This document shows, piece by piece, positions 21,113-32,338 of a stretch of DNA of 64,000 bases; within the stretch, counting starts at the first letter, position 1, and each line of letters opens with the position of its first letter. The stretch spans positions 1,495,501 to 1,559,500 of the forward strand of contig OX463842.1 in assembly GCA_949825065.1 (NCBI GenBank), read 5' to 3'. Below the pieces are notes generated by a model. The model was not told where the DNA came from. It saw only the letters and a program-made list of their open reading frames with translations, and did no database searches. The position numbers and the translations under genes were made by a program. The stretch is from Odontocerum albicorne. Taxonomy: Eukaryota; Arthropoda; Insecta; Trichoptera; Odontoceridae.

Positions 21113-22119
21113 AGGTTTTCAGCTAGTAAGGAATAATCAGCAATTATACTATAGCTTTATCAAGGAAGCAAAAAATATTGCTTTTTCTTTTTCTTGGAAC
21201 TAATTTAAGATAGTGGAACTAATTTAAGATAGTAGAATCGAAGTATAAGAGAAACGGGCATGATTAGTGCAGCTGCCATTCTTCTCGGTGAATATAGGCG
21301 AGAATGGTACATAGTGCTGTTCTTCCCAGAAGCAGTATTAATGGACAAGTTGCTGCAGACAAATGGGCAAATGATGATCTCAGTTGCCTTGCCGTACCAC
21401 TGGTATGGGCTATTCGGTGGTGATGTTACCACTCGGCCGCGTCGGGGAAAAACAGAGAATTTGCTTTAAATATAATTTAGATTTATCGAGTGTTGAACTT
21501 AAAGCCTCACCATAAAACAAAATTATTAAATGAATTAAAATAATATATATTTGTATAAAAAAAACCATTTATTTTACGTTTTAATGAATAATTAAAAAAA
21601 ATACGCTACAAATAAAAGTAACTGCATTTTTTTGTTTTTTTATACATAATTTCAGTATTTTTTTACATAATACAGCCTAAAAAATAGCCCAATGAATCTT
21701 TTCTTGTTTTACCAAGCATTTATGTATTGAACGCTCTTCTGAGATGTGACCGTCAGTATAAATCATTCCACATGAGCACGACGAAGTATCAATGAAATCC
21801 CACTAACACAAGGCGTATACACTGAAACCTTGGCTGCAATTAAGACTTTTCAGGGTACACCACAACCTCACAATCCTTGAAAAAACACGTAAGGATCACT
21901 CAGAAGGTGGATATTTCTTACCGAGGACCGATTCCATGGCTGTCGCCAGCTATCTCAGCTTATCGCTATCTCTTGATCTGGAAAGATCGTCGGGATCTAA
22001 AGGAAGTAAAAAGAAGCAGATAATATACACGTTAATTGAAAGCGCGTTATTAACTAACATCAAACTTTCTTACACTTCCGTAGATTTTCCTTGATTTCAG
22101 ATTACCACTAACTATCTAC
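21113..22119. other. unannotated; 69-aa open frame of unknown nature
   Basis: Frame 21,260-21,469 (MISAAAILLGEYRREWYIVL..) is also open in the partner (41,975-42,184). The copies differ at about five positions, mostly replacement changes, and no domain is recognised. A 19-bp unit (GGAACTAATTTAAGATAGT) is doubled just upstream (about 21,197-21,235). I do not call a gene. Confidence 0.3.
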
Positions 22120-22678
22120 GGGGGGGGGGGGGGGGTGATGGTAAATAACACCTAGCCGTGGTACCACCTGCTAGATAACTAACGAGGCTCTGGCGACCGA
22201 GTATAAGTACAAGTGGAAATACCTGATACAAGGATACAGGATGGAAAACCTATAACCCATAACATAAAAAACCCATACCGAACCGTTTGGACAGCGTGGT
22301 ATGATGTGCATTAGCAGTAGTGCAGAACCCCCCCTTCCCCCCCCCCCCAAATATGGAAGTACAAGATAGTATAAAAACACCTTCCGACTGTCAACCACTA
22401 GGTGACCACGGCAGCGGTCAGCAAGTGGAAGCAGTGATTCGGACACGGAGGATTAACCCAGGCTGCCATCGGACGACCTTTGTTACCCATGGAAAAGTGC
22501 TGGAGTGGCGCCCAAGACAGGGAAGAAGAAGTGTGGGCCGTCCTCAGATACGGTGGTCAGACTGCATTAGAAGAGTGGTCGGGAGCAACTGGAAACGATG
22601 TGCCCAGGAAAGAGAAGAATGGAGGAGGAGAGGGGAGGCCTATGCTCAACTTTGGACGGAGGCGGACTGATGATGATG
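22120..22678 (+). mobile_element. RTE-C-derived insert with 16-G left junction (copy 1 only)
   Basis: The insert lies between ATCTAC repeats (22,114-22,119 and 22,679-22,684); the empty site in copy 2 (about 42,890) has it once. It opens with 16 G, contains a C-rich run near 22,328-22,349, and ends with RTE-C ORF2 C-terminal codons (WRPRQGRRSVGRPQIRWSDC, then CAQEREEWRRRGEAYAQLW) and a (TGA)n tail. The 5' half (22,136-22,430) has no LINE similarity that I can see. Confidence 0.75.
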
Positions 22679-22684
22679 ATCTAC

Positions 22685-23354
22685 ATTTTCTCTTTGAGCT
22701 GGATATCAATAAGGTTTATATGGATGATTCTAAACCAAATGAGTGCATATAACTTTGCTACGGAATACATTAACATAAGGCTAAATCCTCAGCTAGTACC
22801 AGCTAACTTATACTACTAGTCTGCATGGAGGGTTTTAAGGTGAGTCATATACGTGTTTCTTTTAAAGTTACTCCTGGATACCGAGGGTTTGGGACATAAG
22901 CCAACCTTTTTCCAGCAAGCATCAATCTTTGTACCAGTTCGCAAATTGTTGAAATAGAACACTGTCATCAATGTTTTTGACGAGTTTGGCTTAAGGTACC
23001 AGTCATTTAAATAATTTTTTTAATAAAAGTTAAGAATTCAAAATAGTAAATCCAACAACAGCAACATCGTCTGCGTTAATACATTTTCTGCTTTTATTCG
23101 TGACGGTAAGACTACCCCACCCTGAGGCAATCCATTTTTAATAATAAAGAGTCGACTCACCCCACCGTTTAAATAGGTACATTTGTAATCATTAAGGTCC
23201 TAACATAGACTGGATCAAACCTACCGCATTGTCACATTTCAGAAAGAAACACAACTGTGTAAGATCCAACAGTGCTAAGTTTATTTTATTCTTCCCTGTT
23301 ACGTCTGACTCAATAAATAACGAAATCACAATTCGTCGCATAACTTGATCGAAA
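22685..23354. other. unannotated (copy 1)
   Basis: Colinear with about 42,893-43,599; no gene or known repeat recognised. Confidence 0.35.
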
Positions 23355-23621
23355 TAATTCAATGGCGTTTTGGTTAACAGGTACAAGTCATCCATTACTT
23401 ATTTGTCAGGTTGAAGTTTCGCAGCACTTATATTCCTGAAATACAGATCTTAGGTAAATTTTAAAGGTAAACTTTGAATACATAAATAATTTATGTATTC
23501 AAAGTTTACCTTTAAAATTTACCTGAGTTCTGTATTTCAGGAATACAAGTGTTGCAAAACTTCAAACTGACAAATAAATAATTGACGACTTGTACCTCTT
23601 TACCAAAACGCCATTGAATTA
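23355..23621. repeat. 267-bp long inverted repeat (copy 1)
   Basis: Arms meet at 23,488 within ACATAAATAATTTATGT. The outer ends are TAATTCAATGGCGTTTTGG and its exact inverse. The inner ~40 bp of each arm pair almost perfectly (GTAAACTTTGAATACATAAA); outer parts carry a few differences (GGTTAACAGGTAC left versus GTACCTCTTTACC right). The partner is at 43,600-43,866. Confidence 0.85.
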
Positions 23622-23995
23622 CACGTCGATCTGAAGCTTGACTCAAACACTGGAGTTACTTTAACAAATATGATTTTCAGTAGAAGTTTCTTCGTAGTAC
23701 ACGAGAAATAGATGAAAAATAGTTTTTAGAATCACAAGTTTTTAAACCCTCTCAATGATTTACGAGTATATGTACGAGTATTTTAAATGTTTCAAGACAT
23801 TTCGAGAAGATATGTGTCAGTAATTTTGGTCATTCCAATTGTATGAGTATGTTGTGAAAAATCCAGCTGAATTTTATCTTATTATAAGGTGAATTATTGA
23901 GTATACTTTTGTGTACGTTTTTATTTGAGAGTGTATTTTCAATTTAAATGAACATAGTTTATTTTCTCGACATATTGTTTTAAGCCTCCAGATAG
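23622..23995. other. unannotated (copy 1)
   Basis: AT-rich; nothing recognised. Confidence 0.35.
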
Positions 23996-24270
23996 ATTTT
24001 CCTTTCCTCTCCAGCATCCCTTCTTTTCCTTTTGATTGATTATATCTCACTTCATATGAAAAAATATTCGAGTGATTGTCCGTCTTCGTGGGCATGTGCT
24101 CACGTATATTTTTATGGATTTCGTGGCGATGGATAGTCATTTGAATGATTTATGCGACCACGTAATTTGCTTAATTTACTTTTGTCTGGTTGATTGGAAG
24201 AGATTGCCGCCTGACAATAAGCCCGCCAGATTGTATTTGCAATAAAAGTGTTAAATAAACAAATAGATAC
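23996..24270 (+). mobile_element. CR1/L2-like LINE 3' UTR and tail (copy 1)
   Basis: Starts inside the UTR (TTTCCTTTCCTCTCC) and includes GTGATTGTCCGTCTTCGTGG, TTGATTGGAAGAGATTGCCG and TGACAATAAGCCCGCC, ending AAATAAACAAATAG. No ORF2 remains. Confidence 0.7.
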
Positions 24271-24359
24271 TTTATTGTTTTCAGTGTATTAAACTTCAAG
24301 TGCATTATGTGCAAATTCTCATTTTTATTTTTATTTTTTTGGAAATAAATGCATCTCGT

Positions 24360-24520
24360 AGGTTTTTTTTATTGGAGATGCCAGATGAGGGCTGGGCGGC
24401 TATTAGGGCACGGGCGGTCGAACTTTCTTGCGGGATTAGAGGCGATACATCACGACGCTCATCCATCCTCATTGCCGCACCGAATTCCAAGAGACGGGGG
24501 AAGCGTTCACCCATCTACTT
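24360..24520. other. GC-rich island of unknown origin (copy 1)
   Basis: From GATGCCAGATGAGGGCTGGG through GACGCTCATCCATCCTCATT to GAGACGGGGGAAGCG the base composition departs sharply from the AT-rich flanks, and both strands are open (84 and 69 aa). No domain recognised. Nearly unchanged in the partner at 44,635-44,776. Confidence 0.35.
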
Positions 24521-24984
24521 TGTCTTAGCAGAGTCACATTTAGACACTTGTTAAAAGTTTTTAACTTAGACCTACAATTTTCAAAATCATTTCCAACTTA
24601 GGCCTTATTTTACTTGGCCAAGTCGCGGTTAATGAATACTATGAAAATCAAAATTAAGAACATAAATTAATCTATTTTTTTAAATTTCCAATATAACAGG
24701 CGACTGATATTTTATTTAATCATCACATATAAAAATAATAAATCACTTGATCAACGATTTTAGCTTTAAATTTGTGGAACTCTGGAGTTATTCCACTAAA
24801 AACATTCGTCTTAGGTACACGTGTTTCTAACTCCTATCTTGAGGACGACTTCACACTGAAAATAAATTATTTTGTCTGTGGTATTTCCTTTTGATTAAAG
24901 AAAGATATGCATACAAAAAATTATTTTGATTTACAAAGTTTGCTGCAAAGAGATATTTTTGTAAATCAATTAACATATTATTAC
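24521..24984. other. unannotated (copy 1)
   Basis: No recognisable feature. Confidence 0.35.
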
Positions 24985-25475
24985 GCCATTTCACTGTCGG
25001 AGTAGGCAGAGAGGCTAGAGCGCCAGATTTTCCTATCTCGACACATGTCCTTAGCCCTTTATACATCCATACACCTTCTCATACCAGTTTCACGATTTCA
25101 CAGACTTCAGATTTCTTTTTTATTTTAATATTATTGATTTGATCCAACCGTACTTTCCTCGGTCTACCTCTCTCACACCTTCCACTCACAATTCTACTTT
25201 TTTTTTTGTTAATATTTCTCCATTAATTGGTTCCACATGCCCAAACTATCACATCGTGCTCTTCTTTATCTTACTCAACGCCATCAACCTTAAGTTTCCA
25301 CCACATTCATTGCTTATCACTTCATTACGTATTCTATCATAAACTGTCACGCAGTGTATTTTTCCCAGTGCAACTATATTTCTGTAGAATTTATTTTGCT
25401 CCTATCGGTCTTTTCCACATCCACGTTTCACTCTTATACAACATAGTTTGCACCATTTCGTGTTATCTAGAATTG
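24985..25475 (-). pseudogene. RTE-A LINE relic (copy 1)
   Basis: On the + strand the relic begins ACGCCATTTCACTGTCGG (the inverse encodes the AYP.. C-terminus). It continues through GATCCAACCGTACTTTCCTC (W-DQ), CCATTAATTGGTTCCACATG (HVE), AAACTATCACATCGTGCTCT, and TATTCTATCATAAACTGTCA. Multiple frame breaks. Confidence 0.65.
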
Positions 25476-26000
25476 GGACAGGAGGACTAAATAGAAAAAG
25501 ACCACAAACCAGGTAACGGACGATATTGTGGTCTTAACTGAAAGATAACGCCTAATGTAACAAATATGAAGAAGCGAAAATCATGTGAAAGGTCTAAACT
25601 ACTTTTGAATCAAGAGTGAGAAAGGTTAATTTTATTTGGATTTAAAAAAATCTAATAACCCAATCCGTTCTCGTTCCGCCGTTCATCTTACAGGCTTACA
25701 CCCCGGAACTTGGTTATACAGTAATCGCTGAAAAATATACCCTTGTTATTTCATTAGGTCTATCTCCCTCGCAGGTGATACAATTGTTTACTTTCCTCTA
25801 TCTCAGATTGATGGTGGATATTGAGGCTCACCGTGTGTTAGGTTGATTGGACATCAAGTTTATATGGGAAGATATTTATCAAGCACTAAATATCAAAAGA
25901 GGTTGCTACGAGTATAATCACAATTTGCAATTGTCATGCTGGCATGGTAGAAAATTCTTGACATATCTTTGTCAACTGTATACGTATCAAAGCTGGTAGT
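25476..26000. other. unannotated (copy 1)
   Basis: It has a small inverted pair, AGACCACAA / TTGTGGTCT, near 25,500-25,536. Otherwise featureless. Confidence 0.35.
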
Positions 26001-26039
26001 ATAAACCGACTGGAAGCATTCGAAATATGGATGCACTGG

Positions 26040-26735
26040 GAAGTCCACATCTTATATTTGGGCATCAAACGGCCAAATGAGGAAGTCATGAAATCGGTTT
26101 CCTTCCTGTCATCAAAATATGATGAAATTTGTGATAGGGTTGCCTTGTGTGAGAAAAGGACTTCAGATATGGAATCTCTTCAGATAAAAAACGAAAAATT
26201 GGAAATGAGTGTTGAGTTTCTGGAGGCAAAGATTGACCTGCTTGAGTCGAAGAGTCTTACAAGGAATATTGAAATAAGAGGATGTCCTGAATCTCCCGAA
26301 GAGAACATTGACGAAATGTGGAGCAAGGTGACCAGTGCAATAAATTTTAGCTGCCTCCCAGAATACGTAACGGAGATATCGAGAGCTTCCGTCAAATCCT
26401 CCCAGAAGAATCCCCGGCCTATAATTGTGACTTTCAAGGACGAAGCATACAGGAACACCATGTTGAATGTAGTCAAGACTTATAGGACTGCCAATAAGAA
26501 TGGATCTGATAAACTTAATACAAAGGATCTGGGTTTGTCGCTGGTCAAGAGTCAGATATACATTTCGGAGCTCTCAACAAGACGATGTAAGCGTATGCTG
26601 AGTCTGACCAAGAAAGTGAGTGAAAGTAAGGGATACAAGTATGCCTGGATAAAATCGGGTCGTGTGTGTGCTAGAAGGGAGGATGGCTCTAAAATAATTT
26701 ATGTAAGTAAAGAGTCAGACCTGTCTAAACTCTGA
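26040..26735 (+). pseudogene. LINE ORF1, N-terminally truncated
   Basis: An open frame of ~230 codons. The apparent ATG (26,031) and next codons belong to the RTE-B target, so the start is chimeric and the true N-terminus is missing. Residues ~25-80 form a heptad-like coiled coil (EKRTSDMESLQIKNEKLEMS). Next comes an RRM-like strand (RNIEIRGCPESPEENI) and a C-terminal half with RPIIVTFKDEAYRNTML and YKYAWIKSGRVCAR. That C-terminal pattern resembles the Baculo_FP-type fold found in many insect LINE ORF1 proteins, which bind RNA and act as chaperones. No zinc knuckles seen. Ends with TGA at 26,733-26,735. Confidence 0.75.
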
Positions 26736-27096
26736 CAAATGGATCCTATCTCTTTCATGGCACACGACAGAATGAATGAATCTGGACTTGTTTTTGTCGA
26801 GGTATGGCTCTGTTTTTTCGTGAATGTTTTTTCTTTATCCAAGGCTTTAAGCTTCTCTCTCCACGTACAATTTCATACAATTAGCATCCCTCGGACTTCT
26901 AATCAGCTGCCTTTCTTGATGGTGATATTTCCTGTAAGTTGCTTTAAATTTTCTACCTCTGTTTATCTGCATCGGTTTCTTTGTTGTAGTTGTCATTCAT
27001 TTGCTTACACACTTAAAATCTGTAAACACAAAAGCTCAATCTTTTATCGTTCAATTATCTTCGTAATCACCAAACTGAGCCGCTTGACTGAGGTTA

Positions 27097-28178
27097 ATGA
27101 TGCTGGAAGGGAACGATGATGCTGATGAGATTATCAGCGTAATTGGCTTTCATACGAATAATATCTCATCCTTTAGATCACTTATGAGTGATTATCGGCA
27201 ACTAAAAATTATTCACCTGAACATACGCAGCTACGATAGAAACTTCGATGATTTTATTGTTTTTCTATCAGATCTAAATGCTGATTTTGACTTGATTGTT
27301 CTAACGGAGTGTTGGTTCAAGGACAAGTTTCTGCCAAGGCAAACTTACACGGTTATAACATACATAAATCTACACATAATATAACTCAGAATGAGGGAGT
27401 TGTGGTATATGCAAAAAAAGATCTTGAGATTACTGTCACTGAAATAAGCGTCACTGCTGCTAATGTGTTGAGGATCCAACTGAATATGCAGACTATAATT
27501 GCTGTTTATCGTCCTCCACTTATGCATGATATTGAGTCGTTTTTGGTGGGTCTCGATCAATTGATTAGGCAAAGTTCTCGGGAGGTCGTGCTTGTGGGGG
27601 ATGTGAACATTGATATATTGGTGGAAGATCAGAGAAATACCTTGAACTACCTAGAGCTAATGACTTTTCATGGATTGATTCCTTTTATCACGACTCCCAC
27701 ACGCGTGACCTTGGTCTCGGGTTCCTGCATTGATCACGCAATGGGGAGAACTCGGCAGAAGGCTAGAGCAGTAGTGTATGAGACAACAATTACTGACCAT
27801 TACGCAATTATATTGGGGTTTTCAGAGGGTGCAGGTAGACAAATAGGGATGGGCATGAAGAGAAAAAGGATCACGAGTATACCGGAGGTCTTGCACTCCT
27901 TTGATTCGGAAAATTGGCAACACACTCTCAAGTCCCATAGTGTAAATGAAGCTCTGGAGAGCTTTATTAATGCTTTTAACTCCCATATCAACTCAGCCAC
28001 ACAGACAACACAAAGTAGAAGCAGAAGGTTCACAAAGCTCAAACCTTGGATCACTGATGGATTGATTTATTGTATACGCAAAAGAGATCGTCTGCACCGG
28101 GATCTCAAGTCAAGCAGTGATCCACACTCAATAACATTTTACAAACAATACAGGAATACATGCAAGAAACAAAAATAA
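27097..28178 (+). pseudogene. LINE ORF2 endonuclease domain, frameshifted
   Basis: This is an APE-type endonuclease that would nick target DNA. The first frame (27,097-~27,340) has IIHLNIRSY and LIVLTECWFKD, the latter with the conserved glutamate. The reading then shifts near 27,340 to a second frame with GVVVYAKKDL, IIAVYRPP, LVGDVNIDI (catalytic D-x-N) and TTITDHYAIIL (catalytic D-H pair). A linker follows (KLKPWITDGL), then a second shift near 28,160. Catalytic residues look kept, so inactivation is by frameshift. Confidence 0.85.
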
Positions 28179-29902
28179 TTTGGAGTGTTATCAGGGACAT
28201 CACCGGTACAGTGAGAGAGAGAAATGCCCCTTCTACATTAAACATTGATGGCACAAAAGTATCATTGACACAGGAACCACAAAAGCTTTGTAGTGACATT
28301 AACGAATATTTCGCCAATGTAGGCAATAATCTCTCACGTAACATACTTAATAGGAACAAAACGACTGAACAGTCATTGAATGACGCTATTCTTCATTCTT
28401 TAAAAGTACCCGAATATACATTTTATCTAACGCCAACGTCGGAGAAAGAAATTCTAGCGACTATTAACACACTTAAGGCAAGTAGCGCCCCGGGGCCTGA
28501 TCAGATTACATCTGCACTGGTAAAACATACTCAAAGATTTATAGCACTACCACTGAAACATGTAATCAATTTGAGTTTTAGAGGTGTAACTTTCCCAGCT
28601 GCATTAAAACGTTCGCATATTGTCCCAATACACAAGGGAGGCTCGATGGATGACTTAAAAAATTATAGACCCATATCTCTGCTGAGCATTCTTTCAAAAA
28701 TTATTGAGAAAATAGTGAAGGACCGACTGATGAAATTTTTCAATATGCACAACATTATCTCTCCTAATCAGTTTGGTTTCCAAAGGAATGTGGGAACTGA
28801 AACTGCTTTGTTTAGTCTAGTAAACAGCGTTACCAACACTTTGGATAATAAGAAGGCATGTTTGGCAGTTTTTTTGGACCTTGCAAAGGCTTTTGATACA
28901 GTGTCTCACCGAATATTACTTACCAGATTGATGGAGGTGGGCATATGTGGGCGCTCTTCTAGTTGGTTCTCTTCTTACTTGTCTGATAGAACTCAGAGAG
29001 TCAAACTGGGTGATAGTGTATTTGGTGAGCCTCTTTTTGTAAGATTCGGAGTACCTCAAGATAGTGTTCTGGGACCTATATTGTTCCTGATATATGTCAA
29101 TCAGTTGTGTAATCTTTCTCTCAGGGGTAAGATTATTACTTTTGCGGACAACACGGTTCTTCTATTCGAGGGCCGAACATGGGATGATGTATTCTTAAAG
29201 GCTAACGAAGAATTGCGTGTAGTTAAAGAATGGATGGACTCAAATTTATTGACTCTAAATTCCCAAAAAACTAAATACATCACATTTAGCATATCTACAA
29301 GAACTCAAGCACCTACAAATAAATACATAACACTACACACTTGTTCACCCATGTCTGACTGTAGTTGTGTTTCCTTGGAAAGGGTTGATAGTATAAAGTA
29401 CCTTGGAGTTTATGTTGACCAGTTCCTTCGTTGGAAGGTCCATATTAACACTTTGAGCGCAAAAATCAGAAAACTAGGATACATATTCCGTATGATTCGA
29501 AATGTGCTCAGTGAAAATATTCTTAAAAGTATATGCTTCGCCTTATGTCAGTCAGCACTTTCTTACGGTATATCAGTTTGGGGGGGATGCACCTTAACCC
29601 AAAAACACATATTACAGGTTTCCCAAAAATTGATTGTGAAAATAATCAATAAACTTCCTGCTCGGTATCCCACGGCGGAGCTTTTCAGAGAGTATCAGGT
29701 CTTGAACATAGCCAATTTACATCTCAAATCCATTATCTGGCACTACCATCGAGAGGAGGGGAAGATTCAAACTCAGCAGACACACATGACACGCATGACA
29801 ACTAATGAATTGTTCACCATCCCTAGAGTAAAACCTCTTTTGCCCAAAGACAATATGCTTATTTGGCTCCCATTACATACAATGGCGTCCCGACTTCGAT
29901 AA
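28160..29902 (+). pseudogene. LINE ORF2 reverse transcriptase, active site damaged
   Basis: An open frame of 580 codons. Motifs in order: SSAPGPDQITSALV (~112), IVPIHKGGS..LKNYRPISLL (~154-175), PNQFGFQRNVGTETAL (~205), AVFLDLAKAFDTVSH (motif A, aspartates present), FGVPQDSVLGPILFLIY (motif B, the usual PQGS glycine is Asp) and TFADNTVLL (motif C). Motif C should read ADD; the second catalytic aspartate is Asn, from codon AAC at 29,150-29,152. The C-terminal part includes SIKYLGVYVDQFLRW and LSYGISVWGG. Though open, it should not polymerise. Confidence 0.9.
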
Positions 29903-30860
29903 AAGTAAAGGTAGGAAACCATTTAGACAGTCGATCGGAGCGTGGTTGTTATTGCGACCGGATTTTGAGTACTTGGGCTTTCAGGATGAATGACGAGTGG
30001 AAAGGATTTATGTGAGCTCGTGAGTGTGGGTCTCTTCTTGTTGTTTTAATTTTGGTTGTTTTTGTATTTGTGTTTCTGTGTGTTTTTCTTTTTTTTTTTT
30101 TGTTTTGAATTTGTTTTGATTTTTATTCTTATGATTGTGTGCGGTATATTGTGGGATGAATATTTTTGGTCTTTCTGGGGTGATAATGTGTGAGGAGTTT
30201 CGCAAGATGTTTCCAGTTGAAGTTGAGTGTCACTGTTTGTCAGGTTGATGAGAGCGTGCAACGGGGTTTTTTGTGTTATCAAAAATCGGAAAGAAGTATC
30301 GATTAATTTTTTCATGCTAAATATCCTCAGTGAGATACAGGCAAAAGCCTAGTTTACTGGGGATACGACAAATGAAAGGCAACAAACCCAGATCCATTAA
30401 AATTGTGTATGTCCAAATCAAATTACCTGTTGTTTTTTCTCAAATTGTGTATATTTCTGTCATGTGTAATAATAAATAAAATAAAATAAATAAATAAAAA
30501 AACTGGAGAATGCTACGAATACCCTAGACGGATATGGTCAGCAACATAAGGGTTCTTCAACAAGCCAAAGTTGATAGAGAGTTGCTGACTTATATTAAAA
30601 TAAAAAAAGGTGTCCTACTTGGGTCATGAACTAAGAGGAGCAAAGTACAAATTACTGCACCTGATCATCTAAGGCAAAGTGGAAGGCCGAAGAGATGCTG
30701 GCCAGAGGCAAATCTCCTGGCTCCGCAATATACATGATTGGACTGGCATAAGGGGCGTTGGAGATCTTTTTCGGGGTGCCAAGGACAAATATGTCTACTC
30801 TCAGGTGATATTCAACGTTGGGGGGGACCTGATATGACACTGGGAAGAAGATACTTATCA

Positions 30861-31659
30861 AAAGGAATTAAATTATTTTTTATCTAAAAAATTTAACCAA
30901 ACGCTGTCTGTCAACTCGGAAATGTGTGGAGATCTGTTCCTTCTGCTAACTTTTAAAAGGATAAAGTATGATGGTATATATGTTTGCATGATACAAAGTG
31001 ATTTAATCATTTAGAAAAAAAGACATACGCTATATTGCACTTTTAAATTAAATTAAATAATAAAACTTAAAATTATTGACAAAAAATACAAATCTTTATC
31101 TTAAACTAACATGACGATACAACAAGCAGTAGTAATATTGTAATAAATTACAGTCATTGTTTAAAGTTATTGAATAATTATATGTATATTTAAGTTCAAT
31201 ATATAATATGTATGTATACCATAAAATATTACCAAACTTCACCAAGTAGACTACGTAATTGTCGAAGACTTATTTTATGGTAGTAAAGAACTTAGATTTG
31301 TTTTTAGTGGAACAATGCTTACATAGAACAAGAATTGGATTTTTAGAGAATTTTATGGATAGATCTCGAGATATAAAAAACACATGGGCTCACTTGTAGA
31401 ACGTGATGCAAGTCGCTTTGCAGAATCGAAACCTTCAACATGTTGATGCAGGGTTACTCAACTCCAGAGGCAAAGTATTGTCCTAAATGTGTCGTTTATA
31501 CTAGGTTATTTATATTAATAAAGGAGAGCACAAAGTTAGAAGCTATTTCTAAATATTGTTGTGATATTCTGGCCAATACTATATATGATATACTTATATT
31601 AAATATATCTACATTGTTGAAAAACTCAAACTTCACCTAAAGTCGAATGTGTAACTATC
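30861..31659. other. unannotated (copy 1)
   Basis: AT-rich and closely matched at 46,646-47,499. The 66-aa frame at 31,440 is not convincing. Copy 2 has an extra segment near 47,425-47,472 that copy 1 lacks. Confidence 0.35.
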
Positions 31660-31745
31660 ACATATCGGAAGACCCACAAAGGTTTCTTTGCAGTTTGTCT
31701 GACCTTGGTAAGTTTTCTACGGTTTTCTCACCAAGTAAAATGTTA
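31660..31745 (+). repeat. dispersed repeat B (copy 1)
   Basis: CACATATCGGAAGACCCACA then AAGGTTTCTTTGCAGTTTGT and GGTAAGTTTTCTACGGTTTT. Partner at 47,500-47,590. Confidence 0.5.
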
Positions 31746-31881
31746 ATAAAAACAAATTTAGAAAGAAAACCTTAAAGTGTGTAGTATTCATACACGAGGG
31801 GAGGTCAATAAATTCGTGGAATGAAAGGGTTCAAGGAGGGGGTGGTAGTGCGCATGCGCATGTCCTGATAATATGACTCAT

Positions 31882-32324
31882 CATCATCAGCCCGTCTCCG
31901 TCCAAAGTTGAACATAGACCTCCCCTCTCCTCCTCCATTCCTCTCTTTCCTGGGCACATCGTTTCGAGTTGCTCCCGGCCACTATTCTAACGCAGTCTGA
32001 CCACCGTGTCTGAGGACGGCCCACACTTCTTCTTTCCTGTCTTTGGCGCCACACCAGCACTCTCTGGGTCCATCTATCATCTGTGCATCTAGCAATGTGT
32101 CCCGCCCAGTTCCACATCTAAATGGCGACTCTTTCGGCGACATCAGCTACTTTGGTCTACTGCCTTATCCATTAATTGGTTCTCCTATCCCTCAGGGAGA
32201 TATTTAACATTCTTCTCTCCATGGCCTTCTGCGTCACCATGAGCACACCTGTCACAATCAAAGGAAATACAATAGAGAAGGTTTCTTCTTATGTATATCT
32301 AGGACATACAACAAGACTGGGTAA
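31882..32324 (-). mobile_element. RTE-C LINE with 5' inversion (twin-primed), copy 1
   Basis: The left part on the minus strand reads the ORF2 C-terminus: RRMLNISLRD-like, then ADVAERVAI, WNWAGHIARCTDDRWTQ, RQERRSVGRPQTRWSDC, EREEWRRRGEVYVQLWTETG, and a (TGA)n tail. The right ~75 bp (about 32,250-32,324) is the upstream ORF2 part on the plus strand (VTIKGNTIEKVSSYVYLGHT). Flanks ATAATATGACTCAT (31,868-31,881) and ATAATATGACTTAT (32,325-32,338) are the target duplication with one mismatch. Confidence 0.8.
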
Positions 32325-32338
32325 TAATATGACTTATT

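Larger units (their letters stand above)
26040..30501 (+). mobile_element. jockey/CR1-group LINE, 5'-truncated (copy 1 only)
   Basis: Order: truncated ORF1, endonuclease, reverse transcriptase, 3' UTR and an AAATAAATAAA-type tail. It lies between ACTGG repeats (26,035-26,039 and 30,502-30,506); copy 2 has the uninterrupted RTE-B sequence. The 3' UTR (29,903-30,501) matches a second, more truncated copy at 16,738-17,350. Frameshifts between endonuclease halves and before RT, plus a damaged RT active site, make it non-autonomous. The clade call rests on ORF order and RT motifs and is not certain. Confidence 0.85.
26001..30860 (+). pseudogene. RTE-B LINE relic, split by the 4.46-kb LINE
   Basis: The relic lies in 26,001-26,039 and 30,502-30,860. 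Joined frames read NRLEAFEMWMHW | RMLRIP, then VSNTRVLQ.AKVDRE, KVSYLGHELRGAKYKLLHL, GRRQISWLRNIHDWTGI and QVIFNVGGD near the end, then the tail CACTGGGAAGAAGATA. This is the C-terminal region of an RTE-type ORF2. Copy 2 (46,275-46,645) is uninterrupted. Confidence 0.75.
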
